Source of the DNA: DASUKM01 sp036278735
GTDB taxonomy: Bacteria > Acidobacteriota > Vicinamibacteria > Vicinamibacterales > 2-12-FULL-66-21
Reading direction: 5' to 3'
DNA length: 64,000 nt
Assembly: GCA_036278735.1 (NCBI GenBank)
Contig: DASUKM010000022.1
Location: 1-64,000, forward strand
A model generated the notes under the pieces. That model saw only the letters and a list, made by a program, of their open reading frames with translations, searched no databases and was not told the origin of the DNA. Below, one piece after another: positions 15,242-23,852 of this stretch. Within the stretch, counting starts at the first letter, position 1. Every line of letters begins with the position of its first letter. A program made the position numbers and the translations under genes.

Positions 15242-17167
15242 TCAGCGGCTGCCGGCCCCGCCTCCGTTGACGGCGTTCAGGAACGCGAGCGTGCGCTCGT
15301 ACATGTCGCGCAGCGATCCGATGCCGCGAAAGCCATGCCCCTCGCCCGTGTACGCGACGTACTCGACGCGCTTGCCGGCCTTCCGCATCGCGTCGTAGAG
15401 GGATTCTCCCTGCGCCGGGACGACGCCGTCGTCGTCGGTTCCCTGCAGAATGAGCAGCGGAGCGCGGGCGCCGTCGACATACTTGATCGCGGCGGCACGG
15501 TCGTAGAGCGCGGCCGATGTTTCCGGCCGTCCGAGCTTCGAGAAGAGGCGATAGTTCCAGAGCCGGCGCTGGTTCTGTTTCGTGAACGCCGCCCAATCGG
15601 AGACCCCGTACAGCGAAATGCCCGCGCTGCAGACGTCTGGTGCTTTCGTGATCGCCAGCATCGTCATATAGCCGCCATAGCTTCCGCCCCAGCACGCGAT
15701 CCGGTGCGGATCGGCGTGCGCGTCGCGCGCCAGGAATTCCGCTCCCGCGCGAACGTCCTCCAGCTCGCCGCCGCCGTAGTCGCGGTAGTTCGCCTGCTCG
15801 AACGCCGCTCCGTACCCGATGTGGGTGCCGCGCCAGTTGACGAACAGGATCGCGTAACCCTGCTGGACCAGGAGCTGGTGGAATGCATAGTTCGGCAGCC
15901 CGCCCCACCCTTTGAGGTTGATGCCTCCCTTGCCATGGAAGTACATGAGGGCGGGCCGCGCGGTGTCGGTTCCGCGGGGCCGCAGGAGGATCGCGGGCAC
16001 CTTCGTGCCGTCGCGGCTCGTGTACGTGACGGCCTCCGGCTCGACGAAGTGCGCCGTCAGCGCTGGCCTGGGACGCGACTCCGTGAGCCGCCGGGCGGCC
16101 GCGCCGGCCCGAACGTCCTGGACGACGACCTCGGGCGGCTCGGTCGCGCTCGATCGCAGGTACGCGACGCGCGTGCCGTCTGGCGACCAGACCGGATCCG
16201 TACAGAAGCCGTCCGCCGAGACCCGCGTCGGTGCGCCGCCACCGGCGCTCACGATCCAGATGTGGCGCTCTTCGCGATCGCCGCTGCGACTGCTGACGAA
16301 GACGATCCGCGATCCATCTGGCGACCAGGCGGGATCGTAGTCGACGAACGCGCCGGAGGTGAGCGCGGTGGGGACGCCGCCGTCGACCGGCACGGTCCAC
16401 ACGTGGTTGTAGCCGTCGCGGCTCGAGAGGTACGCGAGGCGGCGCCCGTCCGGCGACCAGTTCGCGTTGCCCCCGAAATGGTATTCCTCAACGCCCTTTT
16501 CGTAGCGCTCGGTCACGATCTGCCGCTGGTTCCCGCCGGCGACGTCGCTGATCCGCACGTCATAGCCCTGCCAGTTCTCGAAGCGTCGGATGTACGCAAC
16601 GTGTGTGGAATCGGGCGACCAGATCGGCGAATCTTCATCCCGTGCGGTGTCCGCGATCATCGTGACCGCGCCGCCGGCCGCCGGCACCACCCCGACGTCG
16701 GTCTGCCGGCCGTCGTCGACGATGAAGGCGATGCGCGCCGCGTCGGGCGACCAGTTCAGCGCGGAATAGTTCGCGGGCTTCGTCGTGATCCGTTCAGGAC
16801 GTCCGCCCGCGAGCGGGATCCGCCAGATCTGGCGTTGCGCGACGTAGGCGACCCACTTCCAGTCTCGCGAGACGGCTGCCGAGGCGCGGCCCGACTGCGG
16901 TGCGATCTGCCGAACCGTCGCGCCGCCCGGCGATGCAGGAGCGGCGGCCGCGGCATCGGCGGCCCAGAAATTCGTGTCCCTCCCAAGGCCCCAGGTGAAG
17001 CCGATTCGCCGGGCATCGGGGGCCCAGAACGGGGAACGCGCGTTCCATATCGCGAGGACGTCCTCGACCGTCATCGCTGGCGCCGCCGCCGGCGGCGCCG
17101 ACGTGTCGCGCGGGTGGCCACCGCACGCCGTCAGGGCCAGCAGCGGAATCCATACGAACCATCGCAT
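15242..17167 (-). CDS. S9 family prolyl-oligopeptidase-type lipoprotein peptidase
   Basis: A 641-residue serine peptidase anchored as a lipoprotein: signal peptide MRWFVWIPLLALTAC with lipobox LTAC (Cys15). Residues ~40-390 are a PD40/WD40-like propeller with repeated WSPD boxes (NWSPDAARIAF, IWSPDSTHVAY, AWSPDGSRIVF, VWSPDGTRVAY). Residues ~400-635 are the alpha/beta-hydrolase domain: nucleophile Ser in GGSYGGYMTM, Asp in LQGTDDDGVVP, His in GEGHGF. The composition is that of DPP-IV/acylaminoacyl-peptidase relatives that cut peptides in the periplasm. It shares its strand with the GH43-like gene and diverges from the ThDP operon. Confidence 0.95.
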   Translation of the reverse strand: MRWFVWIPLLALTACGGHPRDTSAPPAAAPAMTVEDVLAIWNARSPFWAPDARRIGFTWGLGRDTNFWAADAAAAAPASPGGATVRQIAPQSGRASAAVSRDWKWVAYVAQRQIWRIPLAGGRPERITTKPANYSALNWSPDAARIAFIVDDGRQTDVGVVPAAGGAVTMIADTARDEDSPIWSPDSTHVAYIRRFENWQGYDVRISDVAGGNQRQIVTERYEKGVEEYHFGGNANWSPDGRRLAYLSSRDGYNHVWTVPVDGGVPTALTSGAFVDYDPAWSPDGSRIVFVSSRSGDREERHIWIVSAGGGAPTRVSADGFCTDPVWSPDGTRVAYLRSSATEPPEVVVQDVRAGAAARRLTESRPRPALTAHFVEPEAVTYTSRDGTKVPAILLRPRGTDTARPALMYFHGKGGINLKGWGGLPNYAFHQLLVQQGYAILFVNWRGTHIGYGAAFEQANYRDYGGGELEDVRAGAEFLARDAHADPHRIACWGGSYGGYMTMLAITKAPDVCSAGISLYGVSDWAAFTKQNQRRLWNYRLFSKLGRPETSAALYDRAAAIKYVDGARAPLLILQGTDDDGVVPAQGESLYDAMRKAGKRVEYVAYTGEGHGFRGIGSLRDMYERTLAFLNAVNGGGAGSR

Positions 17168-17182
17168 CTCCCAGCCTCCTGT

Positions 17183-17198
17183 GTTACGCGCGCAACAG
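17183..17198 (+). promoter_or_regulatory. Imperfect dyad upstream of the ThDP operon
   Basis: TGTTACGCGCGCAACA is an inverted repeat with one mismatch pair. It is centred about 117 bases upstream of the predicted sigma-54 start, at a usual distance for an enhancer-binding protein site. Weak evidence alone. Confidence 0.3.
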
Positions 17199-17281
17199 AG
17201 CGTTTCAACGATCCGTTCACCGTGCGCCGTCGTCGCCCGGACGCACCCCTCGAAACAGGCGCGCGGCCGGCGATTGGCTCG

Positions 17282-17296
17282 TGGTATGTGTGTTGC
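17282..17296 (+). promoter_or_regulatory. Sigma-54 (-24/-12) promoter of the catabolic operon
   Basis: TGGTAT-GTGTG-TTGC matches the sigma-54 consensus TGGCAC-N5-TTGC at 8 of 10 fixed positions with exact spacing. The predicted start is near 17308, giving a leader of about 50 bases before the GTG at 17357. The same form occurs before hyuA on the other strand. Confidence 0.6.
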
Positions 17297-17356
17297 CGGG
17301 TAACGGCCGAACCGCTCGCCTCAACTGCGGGCAACTTCCGTTCCTGCTCCGACAAC

Positions 17357-18937
17357 GTGACCATCGCGGATCTCTTCGTCACCGCCCTTGCCGACGCCGG
17401 CGTCCGTGCGCTGTTCGGCGTACCCGGCGGCGGCGGCAATCTCGATCTGTTGGAGGCCGCGCGGCGGCGCGGTCTGCGGTTCGTGCTGTCGCAGACGGAG
17501 ACGGCAGGAGCGATCATGGCGTCGGCGCAGGCCGAACTGACCGGCGCGCCGGGCGCGTGTCTCTGCACCCTCGGCCCGGGCGTCGCGTCGATCGCCAATG
17601 GCGCGGCGCACGCGTCGCTCGATCGCGTACCGCTGATCATCGTCTCCGACGCGCGCGGCGACGATCAGGCGGCCTTCGAACATCAACGCGTCGACCACGG
17701 CGCGCTGCTGGGCCCTCTGGTCAAGTCATCGTGCGTGCTGCAGGCAGATGGCGCCGCCGAGGCGATCGCCTCGGCGATCGCCACCGCGCTTTCGGCACCC
17801 TGCGGTCCGGTACACCTGGACTGCGCGCCCGGCGTGCTGGCGAGTCCGGCGATTCAGCTGCATCGCCCGGCGAGCCCGCCGGCGCCGCCGCCGGCCGCGC
17901 TTTCCGAGGCGGTGGCCGCCCTGCTGCGCGGGTCGCGGCGTCCGATTGTCATCGCCGGCCTCGGCGCGCGATCCGCGACGTCGGCCATTCGCCGGCTCTG
18001 TGCCCTCCACTCGATTCCGGCCCTCGTCACCTATAAGGGCAAGGGAGTCATCGCCGATGACGATCCGTCGTTTGCCGGCGTGTTCACGCTGGGAGAGGTC
18101 GAACGTGCGATCGTCGGCCAGGCGGATCTCATCCTGGCGCTCGGGCTCGATCCCGTGGAACTGCTCCCGCGGATCTGGCCGTACGACGCGCCGGTCATCG
18201 CGGCGAACGACTGGCCGTCGACGGCGGCCCAGGTGCCCGCACACGCGACGCTCGCCGGCCCGCTGGCGGCGTCGGTGGCGGCACTCGACGCGGGCCTGAC
18301 ACAACCGGCGGCCTGGCGCGCCGGCGATATCGTCAACGCACGGCAGCGGCAGCGCGATGCCGTGTGCGTGCCCGTTTCAGGACTATCGCCCGCAGATGCC
18401 GTCGACGTCCTGGCGGCCGCGGGCGCGGCATCCCTCGTGACGATCGACGCCGGCGCGCACATGTTTCCGGCGACGACGCTGTGGGCCGTCCGCGAACCCG
18501 GACGGCTGCTGATTTCGAACGGCCTCGCGACAATGGGATACGCTTTACCGGCCGCGATCGGCGCGGCGCTGCTCGCGCCGGACGAGCCTGTCGTCGCGCT
18601 GACGGGAGACGGCGGCCTGCTGATGTGCCTCGGCGAGCTGCACACGGTCGTGCGCGAGCGGCTGCCAGTGGTCGTCGTCGTGTTCGCGGACGAACACCTG
18701 AGTCTGATCGCCATCAAGCAGGATCGGCGTGCGCTCCCGCGGACGGGCGTCGGCACCGGCGCGGTGGACTGGTGCCGCATCGGCGAGGCGATGGGCTTTT
18801 CCGCGGAACGGGCGACCGATGCGCGGCGGCTCGAGCGCGCCGTGGCGTCGGCCCTCGCGCGCCGGGCACCCACGCTCATCGAAGTGCGCGTCGATCCTGG
18901 TGGCTACGGGCAGATGATCGCGAACATCCGGGGTTGA
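17357..18937 (+). CDS. ThDP-dependent enzyme of the acetolactate-synthase superfamily
   Basis: A 526-residue cytoplasmic enzyme with the three-domain layout of ThDP decarboxylases and carboligases. The Pyr domain has the catalytic Glu48 in SQTETAGAIMASAQAELTG, the central domain has GLGARSATSAIRRL, and the PP domain carries the ThDP/Mg motif LTGDGGLLMCLGEL. After this the usual NN/ND position reads FADEHLSLIAIKQ, close to 2-oxoacid decarboxylase/benzoylformate-type relatives. It probably acts on a 2-oxo acid, either decarboxylating or condensing; the substrate is not predictable. The start is GTG at 17357, where the first Pyr helix begins (MTIADLFVTALADAG). There is no clear Shine-Dalgarno. 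It is the first gene of a nine-gene operon behind a sigma-54 promoter. Confidence 0.88.
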   Translation: MTIADLFVTALADAGVRALFGVPGGGGNLDLLEAARRRGLRFVLSQTETAGAIMASAQAELTGAPGACLCTLGPGVASIANGAAHASLDRVPLIIVSDARGDDQAAFEHQRVDHGALLGPLVKSSCVLQADGAAEAIASAIATALSAPCGPVHLDCAPGVLASPAIQLHRPASPPAPPPAALSEAVAALLRGSRRPIVIAGLGARSATSAIRRLCALHSIPALVTYKGKGVIADDDPSFAGVFTLGEVERAIVGQADLILALGLDPVELLPRIWPYDAPVIAANDWPSTAAQVPAHATLAGPLAASVAALDAGLTQPAAWRAGDIVNARQRQRDAVCVPVSGLSPADAVDVLAAAGAASLVTIDAGAHMFPATTLWAVREPGRLLISNGLATMGYALPAAIGAALLAPDEPVVALTGDGGLLMCLGELHTVVRERLPVVVVVFADEHLSLIAIKQDRRALPRTGVGTGAVDWCRIGEAMGFSAERATDARRLERAVASALARRAPTLIEVRVDPGGYGQMIANIRG

Positions 18938-18953
18938 TCGATCTGGAGGACGA

Positions 18954-20108
18954 GTGGCGGATGACGCCCTGCACGGCGAGTTGAGACGGGCCGTACGCGA
19001 GCTGTGCGCGCGGTTTCCCGACGCGTACTGGCGCGAACTCGATGCGCGGCGCGCGTACCCGGAGGAGTTCGTGCGCGCGCTGACCGAGGCCGGCTACCTC
19101 GCGGCGCTCGTTCCCGAAGAGTACGGCGGCGCCGGGCTCGGAATCGACGAGGCGGCGGTGATCCTGGAGGAAATCAACCGCAGCGGCGGCAACTCGGGCG
19201 CCTGCCACGCGCAGATGTACATCATGGGCACGCTGCTCCGCCACGGGTCGGAGGCGCAGAAGCGGACCCACCTGCCGCAGATCGCGTCGGGCGCCCTCCG
19301 GCTGCAGGCGTTCGGCGTCAGCGAACCGACGACCGGATCGGACACGACGCAGATCAAGACGACCGCCGTTCTCAAAGGCGACCGTTACGTCATCAACGGC
19401 CAGAAGGTCTGGATCTCGCGGGCCGAACACTCGGATCTGATGCTGCTGATCGCCCGGACGACACCGATCGAGCGCGTGAAGAAACGGACGGAAGGACTAT
19501 CCGCGCTGCTCGTCGATCTGCGCGGCCGTCCCCGCGGCCTCACCATCCGGCCGATCCGGACGATGATGAACCACGCGACGACGGAGATCTTCTTCGACGA
19601 CTTCGAGGTGCCGGCCTCGGAGCTCATCGGCGAGGAAGGCCACGGGTTCCGATACCTGCTCGACGGGCTGAATGCCGAACGGATCCTGATCGCCGCCGAG
19701 TGCGTCGGCGACGGCCGCTGGTTCATCGAGCGCGCGAGCCGCTACGCGCGCGAGCGCGTCGTGTTCGGACGCCCCATCGGGCAGAACCAGGGAGTCCAGT
19801 TTCCCATCGCGCGCGCGCACGTGAACGTCGAGGCGGCCGACCTGATGCGGCAGCGCGCCGCGCACCTCTTCGATGCCGGCGAGCCTTGCGGCGCGGAGGC
19901 GAACATGGCCAAGCTCCTCGCGGCCGACGCGTCGTGGGAGGCGGCCAACGTCGCGGTGCAGACGTACGGGGGGTTCGGCTTCGCTGAAGATTACGACGTC
20001 GAGCGCAAGTTCCGCGAGACGCGGCTCTATCAGGTCGCGCCTGTCTCGACGAACCTGATCCTGGCCTTCGTCGGCGAAAAGGTCCTCGGGCTGCCGAGAT
20101 CGTACTGA
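18954..20108 (+). CDS. Acyl-CoA dehydrogenase
   Basis: A 384-residue FAD enzyme that introduces an alpha-beta double bond in an acyl-CoA. Visible features are EEYGGAGLG, the FAD/CoA loop AFGVSEPTTGSDTTQIKT, INGQKVWIS, and the C-terminal TYGGFGFAEDYDVERKFRETR. The usual C-terminal catalytic Glu (EGT/EGS-type loop) is absent; the chain reads LYQVAPVSTNLILAF. Glu242 in GLNAER occupies the helix-G position that supplies the base in isovaleryl- and long-chain acyl-CoA dehydrogenases, so a branched substrate is plausible. The start is GTG with GGAGGA four bases upstream. It is 16 bases after the ThDP gene and 2 bases before the CoA-transferase. Confidence 0.92.
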   Translation: MADDALHGELRRAVRELCARFPDAYWRELDARRAYPEEFVRALTEAGYLAALVPEEYGGAGLGIDEAAVILEEINRSGGNSGACHAQMYIMGTLLRHGSEAQKRTHLPQIASGALRLQAFGVSEPTTGSDTTQIKTTAVLKGDRYVINGQKVWISRAEHSDLMLLIARTTPIERVKKRTEGLSALLVDLRGRPRGLTIRPIRTMMNHATTEIFFDDFEVPASELIGEEGHGFRYLLDGLNAERILIAAECVGDGRWFIERASRYARERVVFGRPIGQNQGVQFPIARAHVNVEAADLMRQRAAHLFDAGEPCGAEANMAKLLAADASWEAANVAVQTYGGFGFAEDYDVERKFRETRLYQVAPVSTNLILAFVGEKVLGLPRSY

Positions 20109-20110
20109 GC

Positions 20111-21292
20111 ATGGCGCTGCCCCTCGCCGGCGTGACGGTCGTGTCGCTGGAGCAGGCGGTGGCGGCGCCGTTCGCCACGCGCCAGCTCGCCGATCTCGGC
20201 GCGCGCGTGATCAAGATCGAGCGGCCGGGCACGGGCGACTTCGCCCGCGGCTACGACCGGACGGTGAAAGGTTTGTCGAGCTACTTCGTGTGGCTCAATC
20301 GCTCGAAGGAATCGGTGACGCTCGACCTCACGCGTCTGGAGGCGCGGCGCGTGCTCGCCGACCTCCTCGATCGGGCCGACGTGTTCGTGCAGAACCTGGC
20401 GCCCGGCGCGGCCGAACGTTTGGGTGTTGGCGCTGCCGCGCTCCGCGCGCGCCGCCCTCGCCTGATCGCGTGCAGCATCAGCGGCTACGGCTCGACCGGT
20501 CCGTTCCGCGACCGCAAGGCGTACGACCTGCTGGTCCAGGGGGAAACCGGGCTGGTGTCGATCACCGGGGACGCGGAATCGCCGGCGAAGGTGGGCATCT
20601 CGATCGCGGACATCGCGGCGGGCATGTACGCGTACTCCGGCATCCTCACCGCGCTCCTGCAGCGCGAACGGACCGGCGCGGGGGCACACGTGGACGTTTC
20701 GTTGTTCGACGCGCTCGGCGAGTGGATGAGCCAGCCCGCCTACGTCGCGGAGTACAGTGGCCGCGCACCGGGACGCCACGGCGTGCGGCACGCCTCGATT
20801 GCCCCGTACGGCGCGTTCGCGAGCGCGGACGGCACGCCCGTCCTGCTCGGCATCCAGAACGAGCGCGAATGGACGCGGTTCTGCGCCGACGTGCTCGGCA
20901 CGCCAGACCTCGCGCGCGACCCCAGGTTCGCGTCGAACCCGGATCGCGTCGCCAACCGCGACGCGCTCGAGGCCATCGTGGAAACCGCGCTCCGCACGCT
21001 CACGGCCGCCGCAATGGTCGAGCGGCTCGAGCGCGCCGGGATCGCGTGCGCGCGGCTCAACGGCGTCGCCGGATTCCTCGCCCACCCGCAACTCGTCGAG
21101 CGCGACCGCTGGCGCGACGTCGACACGCCCGCCGGGCGCGTTCGCGCGCTGTGTCCGCCTGTCGTGCTGGACGATGGCGAGCCCCGAATGGATCCCGTAC
21201 CCGCACTGGGCGCACACACGGATCGTGTCCTGTCGGAAATCGGCTTCGACGGCGCCACGATTTCGCGCTGGCGGAACGAGGGGATGATCTGA
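20111..21292 (+). CDS. CaiB/BaiF (family III) CoA-transferase
   Basis: A 393-residue formyl-CoA-transferase-type enzyme that moves CoA between carboxylic acids by way of an enzyme-bound anhydride. The catalytic Asp139 lies in KAYDLLVQGETGL. Other family segments are LADLGARVIKIERPGTGD near the start, LNRSKESVTLDL, SISGYGSTGP, and the late GIACARLNGVAGFLAHPQL. In P. aeruginosa a family III enzyme activates itaconate; the neighbours here (MaoC, CitE-like, PrpD-like) fit a similar dicarboxylate activation, but the substrate is inferred only. It starts two bases after the acyl-CoA dehydrogenase stop. Confidence 0.93.
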   Translation: MALPLAGVTVVSLEQAVAAPFATRQLADLGARVIKIERPGTGDFARGYDRTVKGLSSYFVWLNRSKESVTLDLTRLEARRVLADLLDRADVFVQNLAPGAAERLGVGAAALRARRPRLIACSISGYGSTGPFRDRKAYDLLVQGETGLVSITGDAESPAKVGISIADIAAGMYAYSGILTALLQRERTGAGAHVDVSLFDALGEWMSQPAYVAEYSGRAPGRHGVRHASIAPYGAFASADGTPVLLGIQNEREWTRFCADVLGTPDLARDPRFASNPDRVANRDALEAIVETALRTLTAAAMVERLERAGIACARLNGVAGFLAHPQLVERDRWRDVDTPAGRVRALCPPVVLDDGEPRMDPVPALGAHTDRVLSEIGFDGATISRWRNEGMI

Positions 21293-21326
21293 ACCTGAAC
21301 GCGAAGCAAGGACATCGAACGAAGCC

Positions 21327-21857
21327 ATGGCAGTGAAACAAGGATGGACGGGCAGAGTGTTCGAGGACTTCGAGGTCGGCGACGTCTACGAGCATCCGCT
21401 GGGGCGGACGATCCTGGCGGCGGACAACATCTGGTTCACGCTGCTGACGCAGAATACGAACCCGATCCATTTCGATCGCGCCTATGCCGCGCAGACCGAG
21501 TTCGGCCGGCCGCTCGTCAACTCGACGTTCACGCTGGCGCTCGTCACCGGTCAGTCGGTCGGGGATCTGTCCCAGAACGTGCTCGCCAACCTCGGCTGGG
21601 ACGAGGTGCGGCTGCCCCATCCCGTCTTCGAAGGCGATACGATCTATTCGCGGAGCGAGGTTCTCGAGGCGCGGCCGTCGAAGTCGCGTCCACACGCGGG
21701 CATTGTCACCGTCAAGACGACCGGCATGAACCAGAACGGCGAGACGGTGATCGAATACAAACGCACGTTCATGGTCTACCGCCGCGGGCATGTTCCCCAC
21801 CGCGGACCGCGCCCCGATCGCGGGCCGCGTCCTGATCGAGGAGAGACACAGTCATGA
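21327..21857 (+). CDS. MaoC-family (hot-dog) enoyl-CoA hydratase
   Basis: A 176-residue single hot-dog domain protein. The hydratase signature is TQNTNPIHFDRAYA, with Asn45, His48 and Asp50 in the active-site loop, followed by FGRPLVNSTFTLAL. It is most similar in character to the mesaconyl/itaconyl-CoA hydratase branch. It should hydrate the double bond made by the upstream dehydrogenase or present in an unsaturated CoA ester. The C-terminus is an odd duplicated hexapeptide, RGPRPD twice, from an 18-bp DNA duplication at about 21800-21835; this tail is unlikely to matter for catalysis. Its stop overlaps the next start as ATGA. Confidence 0.9.
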   Translation: MAVKQGWTGRVFEDFEVGDVYEHPLGRTILAADNIWFTLLTQNTNPIHFDRAYAAQTEFGRPLVNSTFTLALVTGQSVGDLSQNVLANLGWDEVRLPHPVFEGDTIYSRSEVLEARPSKSRPHAGIVTVKTTGMNQNGETVIEYKRTFMVYRRGHVPHRGPRPDRGPRPDRGETQS

Positions 21858-23317
21858 CTACCACCGCACGCCCGGCGACCGAGCCGCTGATCATCGACGG
21901 CCGGCCGGCGATGGCCGTCGCCGGCGGCACGCTCGACGTCTACAACCCCTCCACGGGGGAGGTTCTCGCAACGATTGCCAAGGGGACGGCCGCCGACATC
22001 GACGCGGCGGTGCAGGCCGCACGCCGGGCGCTCGAGTCGACCGCTTGGGGCGGCGCGCCGCCGGCAGAACGGGGGCGGATCCTCCAGCGGATCTGCGCGC
22101 GCATCCGTGAGCGCGCCGAGGAACTTGCGCTGCTCGAGAGCCAGGACAACGGCAAACCGCTGCGCCAGGCCCGGGCCGACGTGCAGGTCGCGGCCCGCTA
22201 CTTCGAGTTCTACGCCGGCGTAGCCGACAAGATCATGGGGCACACGATTCCGATCGGCCCCGGCCTGCTCGACTTCACCGTCCGCGAGCCGATCGGCGTG
22301 TCGGGACACATCGTCCCATGGAATTACCCGATCCAGATTGGAGCCCGCGGGATTGCCGCCGCGCTCACCGCGGGCTGCACCGTCGTCGTCAAGCCGTCGA
22401 GCGAGGCGCCGATGACGGCGCTCCGGCTCGGCCAGATCGCGATCGAGTGTGGGCTGCCACCCGGCGTCCTGAACGTCGTGCCCGGGACCGGATCGGATGC
22501 GGGCGCCGCGCTCGCCAGCCATCCCGGCATCGACCAGCTCACGTTCACCGGATCGGTCGAGGTCGGCATCGCCGTCGCGAAGATGGCGGCGGACAACGTC
22601 GTTCCGGTCGTGATGGAACTCGGCGGCAAGTCGCCGAACGTCGTGTTCGCTGATGCCGATCTCGATCTGACGGTGAAGTCGGTCGCGACGGCGATCTTCC
22701 AGAACGCCGGCCAGACGTGCTCGGCGGGCTCGCGGCTGCTGGTGGAGCGCAAGATGCACGACGCGGTGGTCGAGCGGCTGGCTGCGCACGCCCGCGGCAT
22801 GCGCGTGGGCCCTGGACCGGACGATCCCGACATGGGTCCGATCATCTCGAAGCGGCAGCTCGGGACGATCGAGAACTACGTGAGGATCGGCCGCGAGGAA
22901 GGCGCGGAGGTCGTCGCGGGCGGCGAACGCCCGACTGACGCGTCGCTACCGGCCGGCTTCTACTATCGTCCGACCCTCATCGACCGGGTCACGGCCGACA
23001 TGCGTGTCGCACAGGAGGAGATCTTCGGACCGGTGCTGTCGATCATCACGTTCGACGAGCTCGAGGAGGCGGCGGCGATCGCCAACCGCAGCCAGTACGG
23101 CCTCGTGGCGGGCATCTGGACGCGCGACATCAACAAGGCCCTGGCGCTCGCCTCGCGGATCAAGTCGGGCCAGGTGTTCGTGAACACCTACGGGGCGGGC
23201 GGCGGCGTCGAGTTGCCGTTCGGCGGCTACAAGAAGAGCGGATATGGCCGCGAGAAGGGACTCGAAGCGCTCGCGAGCTACACGCAGGTGAAGAATGTCT
23301 GCATCCGGTACGCCTGA
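21854..23317 (+). CDS. NAD(P)-dependent aldehyde dehydrogenase
   Basis: A 487-residue ALDH. Catalytic residues are all present: Asn157 in IVPWNYPIQ, Glu255 in VMELGGKSPN and Cys289 in NAGQTCSAGS. The cofactor loop FTGSVEVGIAVAK and the C-terminal FGGYKKSGYGREKG are also intact. It oxidises an aldehyde to the acid and is probably the partner of the ThDP decarboxylase subunits that follow. The start overlaps the MaoC stop by four bases (ATGA), implying translational coupling. The substrate is unknown. Confidence 0.95.
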   Translation: MTTTARPATEPLIIDGRPAMAVAGGTLDVYNPSTGEVLATIAKGTAADIDAAVQAARRALESTAWGGAPPAERGRILQRICARIRERAEELALLESQDNGKPLRQARADVQVAARYFEFYAGVADKIMGHTIPIGPGLLDFTVREPIGVSGHIVPWNYPIQIGARGIAAALTAGCTVVVKPSSEAPMTALRLGQIAIECGLPPGVLNVVPGTGSDAGAALASHPGIDQLTFTGSVEVGIAVAKMAADNVVPVVMELGGKSPNVVFADADLDLTVKSVATAIFQNAGQTCSAGSRLLVERKMHDAVVERLAAHARGMRVGPGPDDPDMGPIISKRQLGTIENYVRIGREEGAEVVAGGERPTDASLPAGFYYRPTLIDRVTADMRVAQEEIFGPVLSIITFDELEEAAAIANRSQYGLVAGIWTRDINKALALASRIKSGQVFVNTYGAGGGVELPFGGYKKSGYGREKGLEALASYTQVKNVCIRYA

Positions 23318-23852
23318 CGCGATCGCGGCGCCGGCATGGGCGCGTGGTGTCGCGGCGGGCCTGCAGTCGGCTGGCAGCCGCGACGTGGTCTACGTGCCGG
23401 ACAATCCGCTGTCGCACGTGCTCGCCTCGCTGGAACCGGGCTGCCGCACGATCCTCGCGACGCGCGAGGAGGAGGCGTTCGGCATCGCGGCCGGACTGGC
23501 GCTGGGCGGCGCGAAGCCCACCGTCTTACTCCAATCGAGCGGGATCGGGAACTCGATCAACGCGCTCACGTCGCTTCTGCTGGCCTACGAACTGCCCGTC
23601 CTCATGGTCGTCAGCATGCGCGGCGGACCGGGCGAGTGGAACGCCGCCCAGGTACCGATGGGAGCGGCGGTGCCGCGCATCCTCGACGCGATCGGCATCC
23701 AGCACGCCTCGCCTGGCCGCGGCGCCGAGGTGACGGCCGCAGTCCGGCTGGCGGCGGCGCTCGCCTTCGGGACGCGCACGGTGGCGGCCTGCCTCATCCC
23801 GTTTGCACTCGCGCGCGGCCTGCACGCTCCCGATCCGGAGCAAGCCTCGTGA
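23295..23852 (+). CDS. ThDP decarboxylase, Pyr-domain subunit (sulfopyruvate/phosphonopyruvate decarboxylase alpha-like)
   Basis: A 185-residue protein equal to the N-terminal Pyr domain of a ThDP enzyme. It carries the cofactor-activating Glu in ATREEEAFGIAAGLALGG (about residue 59) and the QSSGIGNSINAL loop. Split two-gene decarboxylases of this size are typical of sulfopyruvate decarboxylase (ComDE) and phosphonopyruvate decarboxylase relatives, which convert a 2-oxo acid with an anionic tail to an aldehyde. It overlaps the end of the ALDH gene by 23 bases and abuts the beta subunit (TGATG). The substrate is not established. Confidence 0.85.
   Translation: MSASGTPDAIAAPAWARGVAAGLQSAGSRDVVYVPDNPLSHVLASLEPGCRTILATREEEAFGIAAGLALGGAKPTVLLQSSGIGNSINALTSLLLAYELPVLMVVSMRGGPGEWNAAQVPMGAAVPRILDAIGIQHASPGRGAEVTAAVRLAAALAFGTRTVAACLIPFALARGLHAPDPEQAS

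Noticed and set aside
15203..17356. Long 5' extension of the ThDP enzyme frame, antisense to the S9 peptidase
   Set aside because: Family similarity begins only at the GTG at 17357; the upstream part is a shadow of the peptidase gene.
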